The position numbers and the translations under genes are program-made. Below the pieces are notes generated by a model. That model was not told the DNA's origin. It was given only the letters and a program-made list of their open reading frames with translations, and made no database searches. DNA of 64,000 bases from Ilyonectria destructans (lineage: Eukaryota > Ascomycota > Sordariomycetes > Hypocreales > Nectriaceae): positions 345,889-409,888 of the forward strand of contig JAHEWK010000035.1 in NCBI GenBank assembly GCA_020740775.1. The letters run 5' to 3'. Positions 31,536-42,038 of this stretch are shown piece after piece; the stretch's first letter is position 1; each line of letters starts with the position of its first letter.

Positions 31536-31873
31536 GAACTTTGTGGGTAGGCTGGCGGAAGAGACATGATCAGGTAATAGTGTATTAGTTATGTGGTGGG
31601 TAGCTTGGGGCCAGAGGTAGAAGGGAGAGCTAGACGTCGTTTATGAGGTCTAGCCTATTAGTCTAGACTGTAGTCTGTATTGTAGTCTGGTCTAAAGGCG
31701 ACAGACGGACTAATAGTCCAGTCTGGGCATCTCGGCTAGACTGCTGGTCTAGTCTGGGCATCTCGGCTAGACTGCTGGTCTAGTCTGACCAAGTCGGACG
31801 GACTAAATGGACAGTCTGGGGAGTTTAGACGGACTGATTGGACTATTGCGAGCACTGCTCTGGATTGATGCCC

Positions 31874-32153
31874 TGTTGCATCAGAAAGGATGGGTGCATT
31901 GTGATGTGAATAGAAGCTCTTGATTTCTATCTAACTGAGGGCTCGTAGCAGCCCTATTTGTAGAAGTTCCTTCATAGATATGATAAGGGTTTCCTAAGAC
32001 CGGATCTAAGGGATCCGGGTCTTCGAGACCGGCCTGCTATAGAGCCGAGTCTTCGAGACCGGCTTGCTGCAAAGCCGAGTCTTCGAGACCGGTTTGCTAG
32101 AGAGCCGAGCCTTTGAGACCGGGCCGCGGTCTCAACAGTTGCTGGGTGTGACA
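31874..32153 (-). repeat. Copia LTR (3' LTR in element orientation)
   Basis: 280 bp. It includes three or four tandem units of about 30 bp around gagccgagtcttcgagaccg (31990-32130) and apparently matches the partner at 37457-37736 without a difference. Confidence 0.93.
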
Positions 32154-32305
32154 TACCCCCCCAGGTTGAATGGGGATTCAAACTGAATAGACAGAATACA
32201 TAGGAAATGTAGGAAAATAGTCCTGGTTGGAAGGACGGTTGTCAGGCTAGGAAAATAGGGATAGGAAATTGAAGGAAAAGACTGATAGAAGGAAATCGGG
32301 CTCTG

Positions 32306-35300
32306 CTAGCCCTCGTCATCCGTTTCGATCTGTGCCTCGATTAGGCTCCTGATATCAATAAGTCCTAGCTGTCTGACGAATAGCTCAAATTTCTGACCAG
32401 GCAGAGGTTTGGTTAGACCGTCTGCTAGCATCTCTGTTGTTTTCGTATACTTGACTTGGAATAGTCCATTGAGATAGGACTGTCGGGCCCAACAGCTGTG
32501 GATATCAACATGCCGTAGAGCTGTTCGAATCCGCGGCATCTGTAAGGTGATGAGCCGGATCGTCTGTTGATTGTCACATTGAATGACTAGCTGTTGGTCT
32601 AGCTGAAGGTCTAGCTGTTGGAATAGCCGCTGGGTAGCTAGGGCTTCCTTAGCTGTGTGTGTGAAGGCAAGAAGCTCGGCTTCTGTTGATGAGGTTGTGA
32701 CTGTATCCTGTTTCCCGGCTTTCCAGCTGATAGGTCCGCCGAATAGGGTCATTATCATCCCTTGGGACGATTTCCGGGTCTTCGGGTCGTCTGCGAAGGC
32801 TGCGTCTGAAGCAACTTGGAATTCGAGGTCCTGATCTGTCTGATCGGCCGGGTCCGGGACGGCTGCTGGTCCGGCTGCTGATCCGGCTGTTGGAATCGCG
32901 ATTTGAATGATCGTCAGCTTAGGGCCTTGGCCGTTGAATTGGATAGCTAGATAACGGGTTGCGTAGAGGTAGCTGATAACCCTATCTGCGATCCGGTGAT
33001 GGTCTTGTGACGGATTGAGTAAGTGTTCGGCTAGCCGGGCTGCGGCCTTAGCCACGTCGGGTCGGCTGATGACTGCGATGTAGTTGATAGACCCGACTTT
33101 CTGTTGGAATAGGATCACCTGGACCTGCTGGGCTTGATACGGGTTCTTCTGTAGGTTGTTGGCCGGCAGGGGGTTTCCTTTGAAATCGTCAGCTAGCTTG
33201 ACGTTAAAGCGGGCAGCTGTTTTCTCGATGTACGAGTCCTGACAGAGCCACAGCTTCTTAGCTAGCTTATCCCTTAGGATTCGGATGCCTAGGAACCAGG
33301 AAAGGTCCCCTAGGTCCTGCATCTGATACCGTTGTTTGAGCTTATTGATCAGGGTCTCAGCAGCTAGCTGATCCTTTGTACGATACAGCAAGACGATATC
33401 ATCAACGAAGAAGAAGACAGTCAGCCAGCTGTTGTTGCAGATGCAGGGGTCTTCTGCACACTGCTGCAGACCTAGCTGCTGGAAGGTCTGAAGAAGGTCT
33501 TGTTGCCACAGTAAGGGCGATCTGCGTAGCCCGTATAGGGCTTTTCGTAGCCGTAGGCTCCATCCGTGCCGTTTGAATCCATCCGGGCAGCGGATATAGA
33601 CTTCTTCGTCTAGAGGACTGTTGGTGAAGGCGTTGATTGCATCTAGCTGCCTAGCCTCTAGCTGGAATTTGGCTGCTATTGCCATGAGGACCCGGAAAGA
33701 CCTTCCTGCTAAGGTTGCTGCATAGGTCTCTTTGTCGTCAAGAGGCTGAAGATCCCCTCGGACACAGAGCCGGGCCTTAAACTTCGTGAGAAACCCATGC
33801 TTATCCGTCTTGTATTTGAAGACCCAGGTCGTCGGGATAGGGGTCTTTCGGGTCTGTTCAGTTAGAACAGCTTCAAAGGTTCCTTGACCCCACAGGTCTC
33901 TCATCTGGATCTCGCAGGCCTGCTTGAATTGGCGGCCAAAGGGGTGATTTTCTAGCTCTTTGAAGGTCCTAGGTTCCGGCGGAAGATTCCGTCTGTGGAG
34001 CTTTTCTTCCCTCCCGTTGAAGAAGCTGCTGAAGAAGCTAGCTCTTTGGGTTGGATCGTCTGTTGCGTTTGGAAGGGTTCCTTGGTCCCTGATACGGTCT
34101 GAGGCTCGAGATGCAGCGGGCCACGGTCTCCGCGGTCCTCGTGGGCCCCCTCGTCTAGCCGGCTGTGACGTCTGTGTCGGCTCCGGGCTAGGTTGTCTGT
34201 TAATCGGACTGCCGGGCTGTTCCGGCGGAGTAGAAAATTGAGGATCTGGGCTATCGGTTGGCGATGCCGATGTCTGTGGGGTTGGAAGATAGGGATCTTC
34301 GTCATCGTCAGGGTCCTTGTCTTCCTGTTCGTTGAGATCTAGGTCTTGGAACGCTAGATCTTCCGGATCCGGGCTGCCCGGACTGTCCGGATTAGCTGGA
34401 TCGGGTGTGGCGTCGGCACGATCCGTACCGTCGTCCGGATCCGTGTCTTCGGGCCCGTCTGACCTATTGAGGTCATGTTGATTGGGCTGATCAGGGTCAT
34501 TGAAGGCAACTTCGATCGTTGACCTGATTTCCTCGTCTTCATCGCTATCGCTGTCGATGTGGGCTGGAAGCAGCAGCTGCACCCTCGGCTGTTGAATTGG
34601 TTGAGGAATTGGGTGGTCCCTAGGATCATAGAAGGTTTTCTCATCAAATGTGACGTCTCTGACCCTCCGGACCTCTGACCTTTCCGGGATCCAGATCCTG
34701 AAGATGTTGTTCGAATCGTATCCAACTAGGTAGCCGATTTCTGCATGGGCTGCTGTCTTTAGGTCCCGTTTTTGAATGCCCTTCAAAGCTTCTGTTGTCA
34801 TTGGATAGGCGCGGCAGCCGAAAGCTCTAAGGTGCGATAGATCCGGCTGTCTGGAGACGAATCCGGTATCTTTTCCTTGGTCTTGGAGCCAGGAAATTAG
34901 CAGACCTAAGGGGGTCTTCCAGTTTCGGGCCTGTTGAGGCGATCTGTTGTACAGGAAGACGGCTGTTTTGCAACCCTCGGTCCAGAGGTCGGGCGGCAGG
35001 TTAGATCCTAGTAGCATAGATCTGTTCTTAGGGACTATTACCCCCCCAGATCGTTCGGCAGGGCCGTTCTGAGCCGGGTTGTGAGGGCTCGAGGGTTCGT
35101 CCTCGATCCCTTCTATGGTCATCCAATTGATCGTCCGGATGCCTAGGGCCCTGTCATTGTCCCTATGGATCCGGCAGATCCGGACCCCGTATTGTATCCA
35201 GATATAGGATGTGAAGGCCTGCAGGGCCCCTAGGACTGAATCCTGTGTCTGATCGGATAGAAGATAGATGTGGATTAGGCCTGTGTATTCGTCCTTGATC

Positions 35301-37240
35301 AGCAAGGCAGCCTGTTTTCCGTCATAGCTTGTGTGGAAGCTAAAGATGTCAATATAGACCCTCCAATAGGGCCTCGGAGCTGTTGTCTGAGGGCTTCGTC
35401 GAGAGACCTGTCTGCTAGCCTTGGCTGTGGAGCAGGCTTCGCAGTCTATTGTAATAGGTCCCTTGATACGGACCCCTAAGGTCTGTTCTGTAAGATGTTC
35501 GAGAGCCCGGGTGTTCAAGTGGCCTAGACGTTGGTGCCAAAGGATGGAATCGGCTGTCTGAGGCGCCCTAGGGTCTTTAGAAGAGGCCGCGGCTGCTGCC
35601 GGCGGGCCCGTTGGTCTGTCTTGGTCTGTAGAGGCTGCAGCAGCCGCTGTGGCTAGGGCTGGTCTGACCTCGTTGAATTCGATGACTTGTTGGCGATGGT
35701 GCCGTCGGGTATAAAAGATAGTCTCTATGCCTTGAAAAACAGCCCCTGTTTTCGGGTTCCAATTGTACCCGGCTAGGATCATGAGATCTAGCGAGACAAC
35801 GTTCGTGTGGAAACCCGGGATGTAGGCTGCCTGTTTGAGCTGGAAGAGCCCGTCTTCAAGCCGTAGGTTGATCTGACCGTAACCTAGGATTTGCAGCTCG
35901 GATCCGCCTGCAAAGATAGGCTCGGGATTCCTAGAGGGCTGATAGGAAGAAAAGCGTGAGAGGTTGTTGCAGATGTGTGTATCTGACCCAGAATCAAGGA
36001 TAAAGGAGTCCCTGAGTGGATAAACTCTCGCTGGAACGGCTGTGACAGAAGCCGTAGATAGGATCGTTGGAGCCGGCTGCTGTTCCGGCTGCTGTGCGGT
36101 CTGAAGACCTAGCCTGTGACTAAGCTGTTGGTCTTGCGGCTGTGCGGTCTGAAGGGAAAAGCCGGCGAAGGAACTGCCCTTGATGTGGCCTTCATCCCTG
36201 TTGTCTGTAGTAACCTTAGGGGCCTCTGGCTGGGCGTCCCTAGGCTTCGATCTTTGTAGAACTCGATCTACCCGTTGCTTCGTAGCAGGGTCCTCGAGCT
36301 TCTGATTGATCTGGAATTCAATGTCTTGGTTGGGCTTCCATCCGGTCGGGCGGATAGAAGCAACTAGATAGTAGCATCTTGAGTAGCGATGCTGCTTGCC
36401 GCAGAGGCAGGGGGTCTTTGGTCCCTCGGACCCATCAGATTTAGAAGATCCAGTCTTCTGGAAGGTGGAAAAGGACCCTTTCGGTGCCTTCGTCTCTGCA
36501 GCCTGTTTTTCGAATAGCTCGCTGATCTCAATACCATCCGGGATCTTCGCTTCCCAGTCTGCCTTGCCCTTTGATGCCTTGTATTGGATCTTATTCATCC
36601 AGATATCGGCGAATGTCAGGTCTATCGGTCTGACAGCCTCTAGGAAGTCTAGGGTTGGTCTGAGACCCTTGGAGTCAGGAAGGCCTAGGTTGCGGGCTTC
36701 TGTAAGGACCTTCTGCCAGCTTGTGACCCAGTCTTTAGTCTTAGTCCGGCCAGGCCCCTTGAGGGCTGTTCGATAACGGTCAAGGACTTCTCTTTCATGG
36801 AACCAGGTAGCTGGCTGGATCCGGGCCCGTAGGAGGGCTAGTTCCTTTGCAACATCATCTTCATCGTCGATAACGTCTCGGTAGTTGCTGACGGTCAGGA
36901 TGATCCGGTCTTGGATAGAGGATAGGGCTTTTTGGCGTTTTTCGTAGATCCTGACGTCTTCGAGATACTGTCTTTCAAGACCATTGAGGTCAGTCCTTTC
37001 CTCTGGGGTCAGCTGAGATAGCCTAGTCGCTCCAGGCTTGATGTCTGCAGCCGTAGGAAAGGTTGGTCGGACTAAGGGAGTCTTGTTTTCCTTGAAAGGG
37101 TCAATAAGATCCCAGACGTCCTTTGTAGTGGCTGATTTCCGGATGCTGGCGATCCAGTGTTTCCAATCGCTGGGCCCGTTGAGCTTGGCCCAGGAAGAGG
37201 CTTCCGTATCAGCAGTGCCCATCGCGATAGATGACTGCAA
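32306..37240 (-). CDS. Copia Gag-Pol polyprotein
   Basis: 1644 residues without interruption; a second ATG six codons in (37222) may be the real start. Order: Gag (about 1-280); a knuckle-like CLCGKQHRYSRC; aspartic protease ILDSGSDTHICNN; GAG-pre-integrase WHQRLGHLNTRAL with CEACSTAK; integrase core (VYIDIF, HRDNDRALG, NGPAERSG); an acidic/Pro-rich linker of about 170 residues; reverse transcriptase (TWVFKYKTD, LDAINAFTNSPL, FFVDDIVLLY, a variant of YVDD); and RNase H (ASDAAFADD, STEAELLA). Integrase before reverse transcriptase identifies Ty1/Copia. The Gag knuckle departs from the usual CCHC. It likely copies and integrates the element and may still be active. Confidence 0.95.
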   Translation of the reverse strand: MQSSIAMGTADTEASSWAKLNGPSDWKHWIASIRKSATTKDVWDLIDPFKENKTPLVRPTFPTAADIKPGATRLSQLTPEERTDLNGLERQYLEDVRIYEKRQKALSSIQDRIILTVSNYRDVIDDEDDVAKELALLRARIQPATWFHEREVLDRYRTALKGPGRTKTKDWVTSWQKVLTEARNLGLPDSKGLRPTLDFLEAVRPIDLTFADIWMNKIQYKASKGKADWEAKIPDGIEISELFEKQAAETKAPKGSFSTFQKTGSSKSDGSEGPKTPCLCGKQHRYSRCYYLVASIRPTGWKPNQDIEFQINQKLEDPATKQRVDRVLQRSKPRDAQPEAPKVTTDNRDEGHIKGSSFAGFSLQTAQPQDQQLSHRLGLQTAQQPEQQPAPTILSTASVTAVPARVYPLRDSFILDSGSDTHICNNLSRFSSYQPSRNPEPIFAGGSELQILGYGQINLRLEDGLFQLKQAAYIPGFHTNVVSLDLMILAGYNWNPKTGAVFQGIETIFYTRRHHRQQVIEFNEVRPALATAAAAASTDQDRPTGPPAAAAASSKDPRAPQTADSILWHQRLGHLNTRALEHLTEQTLGVRIKGPITIDCEACSTAKASRQVSRRSPQTTAPRPYWRVYIDIFSFHTSYDGKQAALLIKDEYTGLIHIYLLSDQTQDSVLGALQAFTSYIWIQYGVRICRIHRDNDRALGIRTINWMTIEGIEDEPSSPHNPAQNGPAERSGGVIVPKNRSMLLGSNLPPDLWTEGCKTAVFLYNRSPQQARNWKTPLGLLISWLQDQGKDTGFVSRQPDLSHLRAFGCRAYPMTTEALKGIQKRDLKTAAHAEIGYLVGYDSNNIFRIWIPERSEVRRVRDVTFDEKTFYDPRDHPIPQPIQQPRVQLLLPAHIDSDSDEDEEIRSTIEVAFNDPDQPNQHDLNRSDGPEDTDPDDGTDRADATPDPANPDSPGSPDPEDLAFQDLDLNEQEDKDPDDDEDPYLPTPQTSASPTDSPDPQFSTPPEQPGSPINRQPSPEPTQTSQPARRGGPRGPRRPWPAASRASDRIRDQGTLPNATDDPTQRASFFSSFFNGREEKLHRRNLPPEPRTFKELENHPFGRQFKQACEIQMRDLWGQGTFEAVLTEQTRKTPIPTTWVFKYKTDKHGFLTKFKARLCVRGDLQPLDDKETYAATLAGRSFRVLMAIAAKFQLEARQLDAINAFTNSPLDEEVYIRCPDGFKRHGWSLRLRKALYGLRRSPLLWQQDLLQTFQQLGLQQCAEDPCICNNSWLTVFFFVDDIVLLYRTKDQLAAETLINKLKQRYQMQDLGDLSWFLGIRILRDKLAKKLWLCQDSYIEKTAARFNVKLADDFKGNPLPANNLQKNPYQAQQVQVILFQQKVGSINYIAVISRPDVAKAAARLAEHLLNPSQDHHRIADRVISYLYATRYLAIQFNGQGPKLTIIQIAIPTAGSAAGPAAVPDPADQTDQDLEFQVASDAAFADDPKTRKSSQGMIMTLFGGPISWKAGKQDTVTTSSTEAELLAFTHTAKEALATQRLFQQLDLQLDQQLVIQCDNQQTIRLITLQMPRIRTALRHVDIHSCWARQSYLNGLFQVKYTKTTEMLADGLTKPLPGQKFELFVRQLGLIDIRSLIEAQIETDDEG

Positions 37241-37456
37241 TTAACAGCGGAAGTTGATAACCTAGTTTGAAGGGCTAGCTTGAAGAAGCTAGATTGCAAG
37301 ACGTAGGCTAGGAGGCAGGGAAGGGAGATAAGATTGATAAGGGTCTGATGAGACAGCTTGTAAGGGGTCTGATAAGACAGCTTGTAAGGGCTCGGATAAG
37401 ACAGCTTGATCAAAGAATATCGTCCGCTTCAGCTATGGGCAAACCGGGCTCATAAC

Positions 37457-37736
37457 TGTTGCATCAGAAAGGATGGGTGCATTGTGATGTGAATAGAAGC
37501 TCTTGATTTCTATCTAACTGAGGGCTCGTAGCAGCCCTATTTGTAGAAGTTCCTTCATAGATATGATAAGGGTTTCCTAAGACCGGATCTAAGGGATCCG
37601 GGTCTTCGAGACCGGCCTGCTATAGAGCCGAGTCTTCGAGACCGGCTTGCTGCAAAGCCGAGTCTTCGAGACCGGTTTGCTAGAGAGCCGAGCCTTTGAG
37701 ACCGGGCCGCGGTCTCAACAGTTGCTGGGTGTGACA
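37457..37736 (-). repeat. Copia LTR (5' LTR in element orientation)
   Basis: 280 bp, apparently identical to 31874-32153. On the element strand the primer-binding site directly follows it (37456 downward), complementary to part of initiator tRNA-Met around its CAU anticodon. Confidence 0.93.
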
Positions 37737-38069
37737 TGCCCTCTGCATCATTCAAGGGCCCGACGGCGATTGGAAAAGCGAAGCAAGGACCATGGAAGAT
37801 GTCTTTCAGCACGTGGCGCGAGATTTGATGGTTCTCTCACGACTCGGCCGAAGCTCGAAGTGCCGTTTCACACTTGACGTGTGGTCCTTCGGGTCATGCT
37901 AAGATTCTAATAGAACTTGAGCTACGTCAGATAGCGGTAGTTCTCCGTTGAGACCAGCATTTAGTCAACGTAGGCCACTGGAAGGTAAAAATCAGCTGAC
38001 ACATTGCTATTATCAACCCACAAATAGCAAGTAGTAGAATTTGCTGAGAGTTACTACAGACTAGCACCT

Positions 38070-41000
38070 CTATGGCCTAATATCTTCATCATCCAAGGAA
38101 AATTCTGTCGCAAAACCCAAAGAATCGAGGCCCCTGTCACAATCGCATGGTCTGGGTCCTTGGCAGATAACACATACGTCTGGCCACAGATTGGTAACGT
38201 TGGAGGTGTCATATTGGTGGACGGCCGCGGCAGGCAACACGCCGCCCCCGAACTGTGAGGGTTCGAGGTCGGATGTGTTCGTAGCTTGGGGTTGCGCCAT
38301 GTTCTGGTGCCAACTCTCATCCATCCCCATCGGGGCCGGTCTGGATGCCGTGGAAGAAGGTGGAGGTGGAGATCTCTGATCTATCGAGTCTGGTGTAGGT
38401 AATAGACGTCTCTGATGCGTTGTCAAAGTACTAGAGGACCTTGATGATGAAGCAGCCTGATTTTGTCCGTCTGCGGTACGTTGCCTTCTTCTAGAGACCC
38501 TTGCGTACGAACCTAGAACCCTGGACCGGCAGCCCTGTAGAGTTCTGTTGATTAGAGTCTGGAAAAGTGGATGGAGCTTGTCCGGAGACGCTTGGGTTGG
38601 GTTAGACAGCATTCTGATGGCTTCTGCTAGTAGAAAAGATTGCCACTCCCCACTGCATCCCTCGAAGTCATGTTGCACTTCGTAATCTTCAATCACAGGT
38701 TCGAATTCTAAGAAATGAGTTAGACAACATTGCTATATGGTGGACTTGAAATACGTTACCTGCGGATTCTATGGTACTGTCTGTAGGAAAGAGTGTTCGC
38801 CAAAGAGCATCCCACTCCACAACCTGAATGTGTGCTCTCCGGTCCCGCAGCACTTCCTCGATTTCCGATGTGATGCCATCCTCTGGATCATCTTCAGAGC
38901 TGCTATCATCACCGGGATCTTTTGTCTGACATATTCTATCTGGCGGGACCCGTAAGTGCGCCTGGCAGTCTTGAATCGTCGTAAACCTCTCCTGGCAACG
39001 CGTGCAGGCAAATGGGGCAGCTCTCTTGCATTTGTGAAATGTCATGACATGTCGCCTACCTCAGCTTAGCGATTCAGGCTCGGGTCGGTGCAACTGGGGA
39101 CCCACTTAACCAGAGTTATCGAGGAAAATGACTGCGTCGCGCAGTTCATGTGATCCCGAACATGAAACCGAAGGGGGTTTCTTTTTCTGAATGGACAGCT
39201 GAAACTGGTAGTCGTCTTCCTCCTTTTTGATCCGTTGGTATCGCAGTCCTGGGATGTTAAGCCGCCGTTTGAATCTGAGCTATCCTCTGGATTGTCACCG
39301 TCGCTTCCAGTTCCCAAAGGCTTGCGCTTTTGTGATGATCGCGGTGCTGAGCTTGCGGCTCCATCTTGAGCTGATGGGCATGGAGCTTTACCGGATTGTC
39401 CAGCATACTCTCGATATGCACATGGCAGTTCTAAACTTGGATCTACCATTTCAGAGAGCTCTGCCAGACATGTTTGAACGCTCTGCCAGACTGAAGTTGG
39501 CTCTGGTACCTCATCAATCGTGATACCAAAGGCGGTTGATAGAATTGTGGCGCATGCTTCGTCGACTAATGTCTGAGGATCTTCGGACATAGAGCGAGTG
39601 CTTCCGCTCGAAACACTCTTCTCAGGCATAGACACTAAGTCTGACTGAGGCCCTTCGTTTGATTTATATCTAGACGCATAATTAAGCATTACCGTAACGA
39701 ACAATGGTCGAGATTAATCAGACTCACTGGCATCGGCTCGCGGCATGCACCTCCTGCTCGAGTTTTGTTTCACCCTTTGCGTCATCAAGTGATACATCGA
39801 GAGCAACATTAACTTCACCCTCGGTACATCTATTATCTTCCTGATCTCTTCTCTCCGGAAGCAGCTGAACGATAGGGCGATTCTCAATATTCTCCCCATC
39901 GACTGAGGCTTCGTTTACTGTGGCCAAAACAGGGACGTAGAGTGATTTGGGCTGAATGGCGGACTCAAGCCCAAAACAATGACGTACTTCCTCCTCAGTT
40001 GGTGAGTACTCCACAATTTGTCCATCCGTGACAAATGTATCCGTGACAAATGGTAGTCTCGTGGGTGAAGCTGTCGCCGCAGTTGGTGCCTGAAACTTGG
40101 GTGAATCCACAGGCCATACCTTTTTGTTAGGGTTCGGGAAGGGAGTTCCAGGGCGGGATCCAGCGGTGAGCTCGTCCTGGATTATGGGCTCAGTGATGCT
40201 ATCCACGGAAGTAGAGGGACGTGTCTCCTGCTTGATCCGTCGGGTCGGGAGCGTGGTAGGCTGAGGCGTTTGCGGTGGTTGGTTTGGAGGAGTGATTCCT
40301 GGGGTGCTGGCGTTCGCGGAATTGTTGGAAGACTTGGCTTTGGGTTGCGTTCCTTCGGCATGTCCAACAGTGTCCATCAAGCATTCGGATCGGACGGGCA
40401 GAGGGAACTGAAGATCAATTTCGCTCGGGGGTGGCGTGGTAGGGTTGGTGAAAGGCGAGGTACCGAGGATAAACGCGAGACGAACGAGAGTCGAAATATC
40501 CTGGCCGAGGTGGCGCGACTCAAGCATACGTTTCAAATCGCCGGAGGATCGAGCACGCCAGGTGAGCTGCTGTCTCCTCTCATTGGGCCAGATGCACGTC
40601 TTCCAGATGGACTTGACCTTGGACTGGCGCATGAGGTTGTGCAACTGCACCTTATACTCCCAGTTGTTCACATCATATCCATCCTCGAAATGCTTGGCGA
40701 TATGCTCGAAGTACTTGTCGCGGCTAGCCAACGCTTGATCGCTGCTTGAAGCTTCAAAGATGCGGTCCTTGCAGTTAGCGAAACCGCACGCGAAGACAAC
40801 CTGGGGGCACAACTCCGTCTTGGCTGAGCTGTTGGGCAACGCGTCCATGCGGTGCGTCTCCTTGGCGTGGGTGCTGTAGGCTCGCTCAGTAGCAAAAGAG
40901 AGGTGGCAACCCTTGGTCTTGCAGATCCAGATCACATCGACACCGTGGAAGTTGTACAGATGCTTCTTGAAATCACTCTTGCGGCCGAAGCCCACGGGGT

Positions 41001-41511
41001 TGTTGTCCAGGTAGCACATGGGGCATTGGTACTTCTTGGAAGTCGGTGTGACATGTCGGGGAGATGGGTTAGAGGTGACATCGCATGAGGGAAGCGGCGA
41101 TTGCATGAGCGCGGGCGAGTCGAGCCAAGTCCGGTCGGGGATCTTTCCAACATCACCCTCATGGATCGAAGGGACGTCGGCGTTGGCGTCTTGCCAGGTG
41201 GACTGAGTGCGTATCGAGGCAGCATCAGAGCGGCCATGAGAAGCCTCGGAACTGCTCCAGGTGAGGGAGGGCGCACTGGTGTTGCTGAGGAGAGTGGTGG
41301 CAGAGAAGGTAGAGGCACGCGCTGTCGTGTGTGAGTTGATGTGTCTCTACGCCCGGTCAATGAAGGGAAACTTACATGGCGTACCGACACCGCTCAGGGC
41401 GCAGACGAGACTCGAGACGCCATAGCGGCGGACAAGACCCAAGAGAATTTGCTGATCGTCCTCGGATAAAGGCCTCACGCTTTGGTCGTCTTGTACTGGG
41501 AAAGGGAACAT
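38070..41511 (-). CDS. Multi-C2H2 zinc-finger protein, probably one five-exon gene
   Basis: Probably a DNA-binding regulator. Exons 41511-41376, 41321-39728, 39669-39106, 39055-38760 and 38707-38070 sum to 1076 codons in frame, with GTAAGT, GTGAGT, GTGGGT and GTAACG donors. The N-terminal half has C2H2 motifs (CPMCYLDNNPVGFGRKSDFKKH, CKTKGCHLSFATERAYSTHAKETH). The C-terminal half has CPFRKRNP...H...C and ACTRCQERFTTIQDCQAHLR, a pattern frequent in fungal C2H2 proteins. Alternatively exon 2 ends at the TGA at 39724 and two genes lie in tandem; the splice at 39727-39670 with a good donor and an in-frame join (CQYKSNEG) makes me favour one. TIR element B lies about 230 bp upstream of the ATG and may have replaced the promoter. 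Confidence 0.72.
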
Positions 41512-42038
41512 TTCGCCGCTCAAGTCATGACGGGATAATGCACGCCCAGCACTGACCTGGGGAATCTGGCCGAGGGGATGGTGCTTTGGCAAGGGCGCGA
41601 GGTGTTGGTGATGGCCACAGACTGAGCGATAAGGCAAAACCGCCGGTAAGGCGCAGTCAAGGTGGTTTGGGGAAATCTGACCCGCAGAATGGCAATCTCT
41701 GATTGGTTTAAACTTTCAAAAATCAAATCGGCAGTCCATTTAGTACGGGCGCACATTACCACATGGGTGACAAAACCATGTACGAAAATGACTGGAGCTA
41801 TTTCGTACATAGGCTTTCGGCGTTTTTATATGGGGCTACAGTATTGATATGATAGCGCACTGTTTTCAATGTAGCAGAGCTGATGCCATACCAAGCGGTG
41901 CTGATGCCATTCCATCGGCGCCGAAGCTCCGATAATGCCGGTTCAGAGAGGGCGGGATATTGCAGCTGGAAGCCTTGGAAGGAGGTATGAACTCCGACCT
42001 CTACCACGATCTCGAACCCCTGGTCTGCGTCTCGCACA

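Larger units (their letters stand above)
23385..31857 (+). mobile_element. hAT DNA transposon with nested elements
   Basis: The inverted termini are CAGCGCTCGCAATAGTCCA on the left and, reverse-complemented, CAGTGCTCGCAATAGTCCA on the right (18/19 match; hAT-like CAG start). An exact 8-bp duplication, ctctggat, lies at 23377-23384 and 31858-31865. The span is 8473 bp; without element C (5.1 kb) and the 194-bp MITE it is about 3.1 kb. Subterminal blocks at both ends (23399-23640 and 31650-31850) are built of palindromic ggact/agtcc words and may be transposase-binding sites. The transposase gene is at 29139-31535. Confidence 0.9.
31874..37736 (-). mobile_element. Intact Ty1/Copia LTR retrotransposon
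   Basis: Two 280-bp LTRs (31874-32153 and 37457-37736; TG...CA) appear identical base for base by eye, and a 5-bp duplication, tgccc, flanks them (31869-31873 and 37737-37741). A single 4.9-kb open frame fills the interior. Next to the 5' LTR of the minus-strand element the primer site is complementary to ggctcataac, the anticodon region of initiator tRNA-Met. A polypurine tract with a run of seven G on the element strand precedes the other LTR. LTR identity and an undamaged frame point to very recent insertion. Confidence 0.95.
23150..37900 (+). pseudogene. HET-domain gene fragments, split by the hAT and Copia insertions
   Basis: Three separated pieces belong to one heterokaryon-incompatibility (HET) domain. 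Piece 1 (23150-23384) reads DYLVLSHCWG, then LPRTFQDAVRVT, one TAA stop, then QLGKQYLWI. Piece 2 is 31858-31873. Piece 3 (37742 to about 37900) reads CIIQGPDGDW and EARTMEDVF. Taking out the hAT element with one ctctggat and the Copia element with one tgccc joins them as LWIDALCIIQ, the signature HET motif. HET domains trigger cell death in non-self recognition. The gene is dead: besides the insertions it has an in-frame stop, no recognisable start, and loses similarity after EDVF. Confidence 0.8.
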
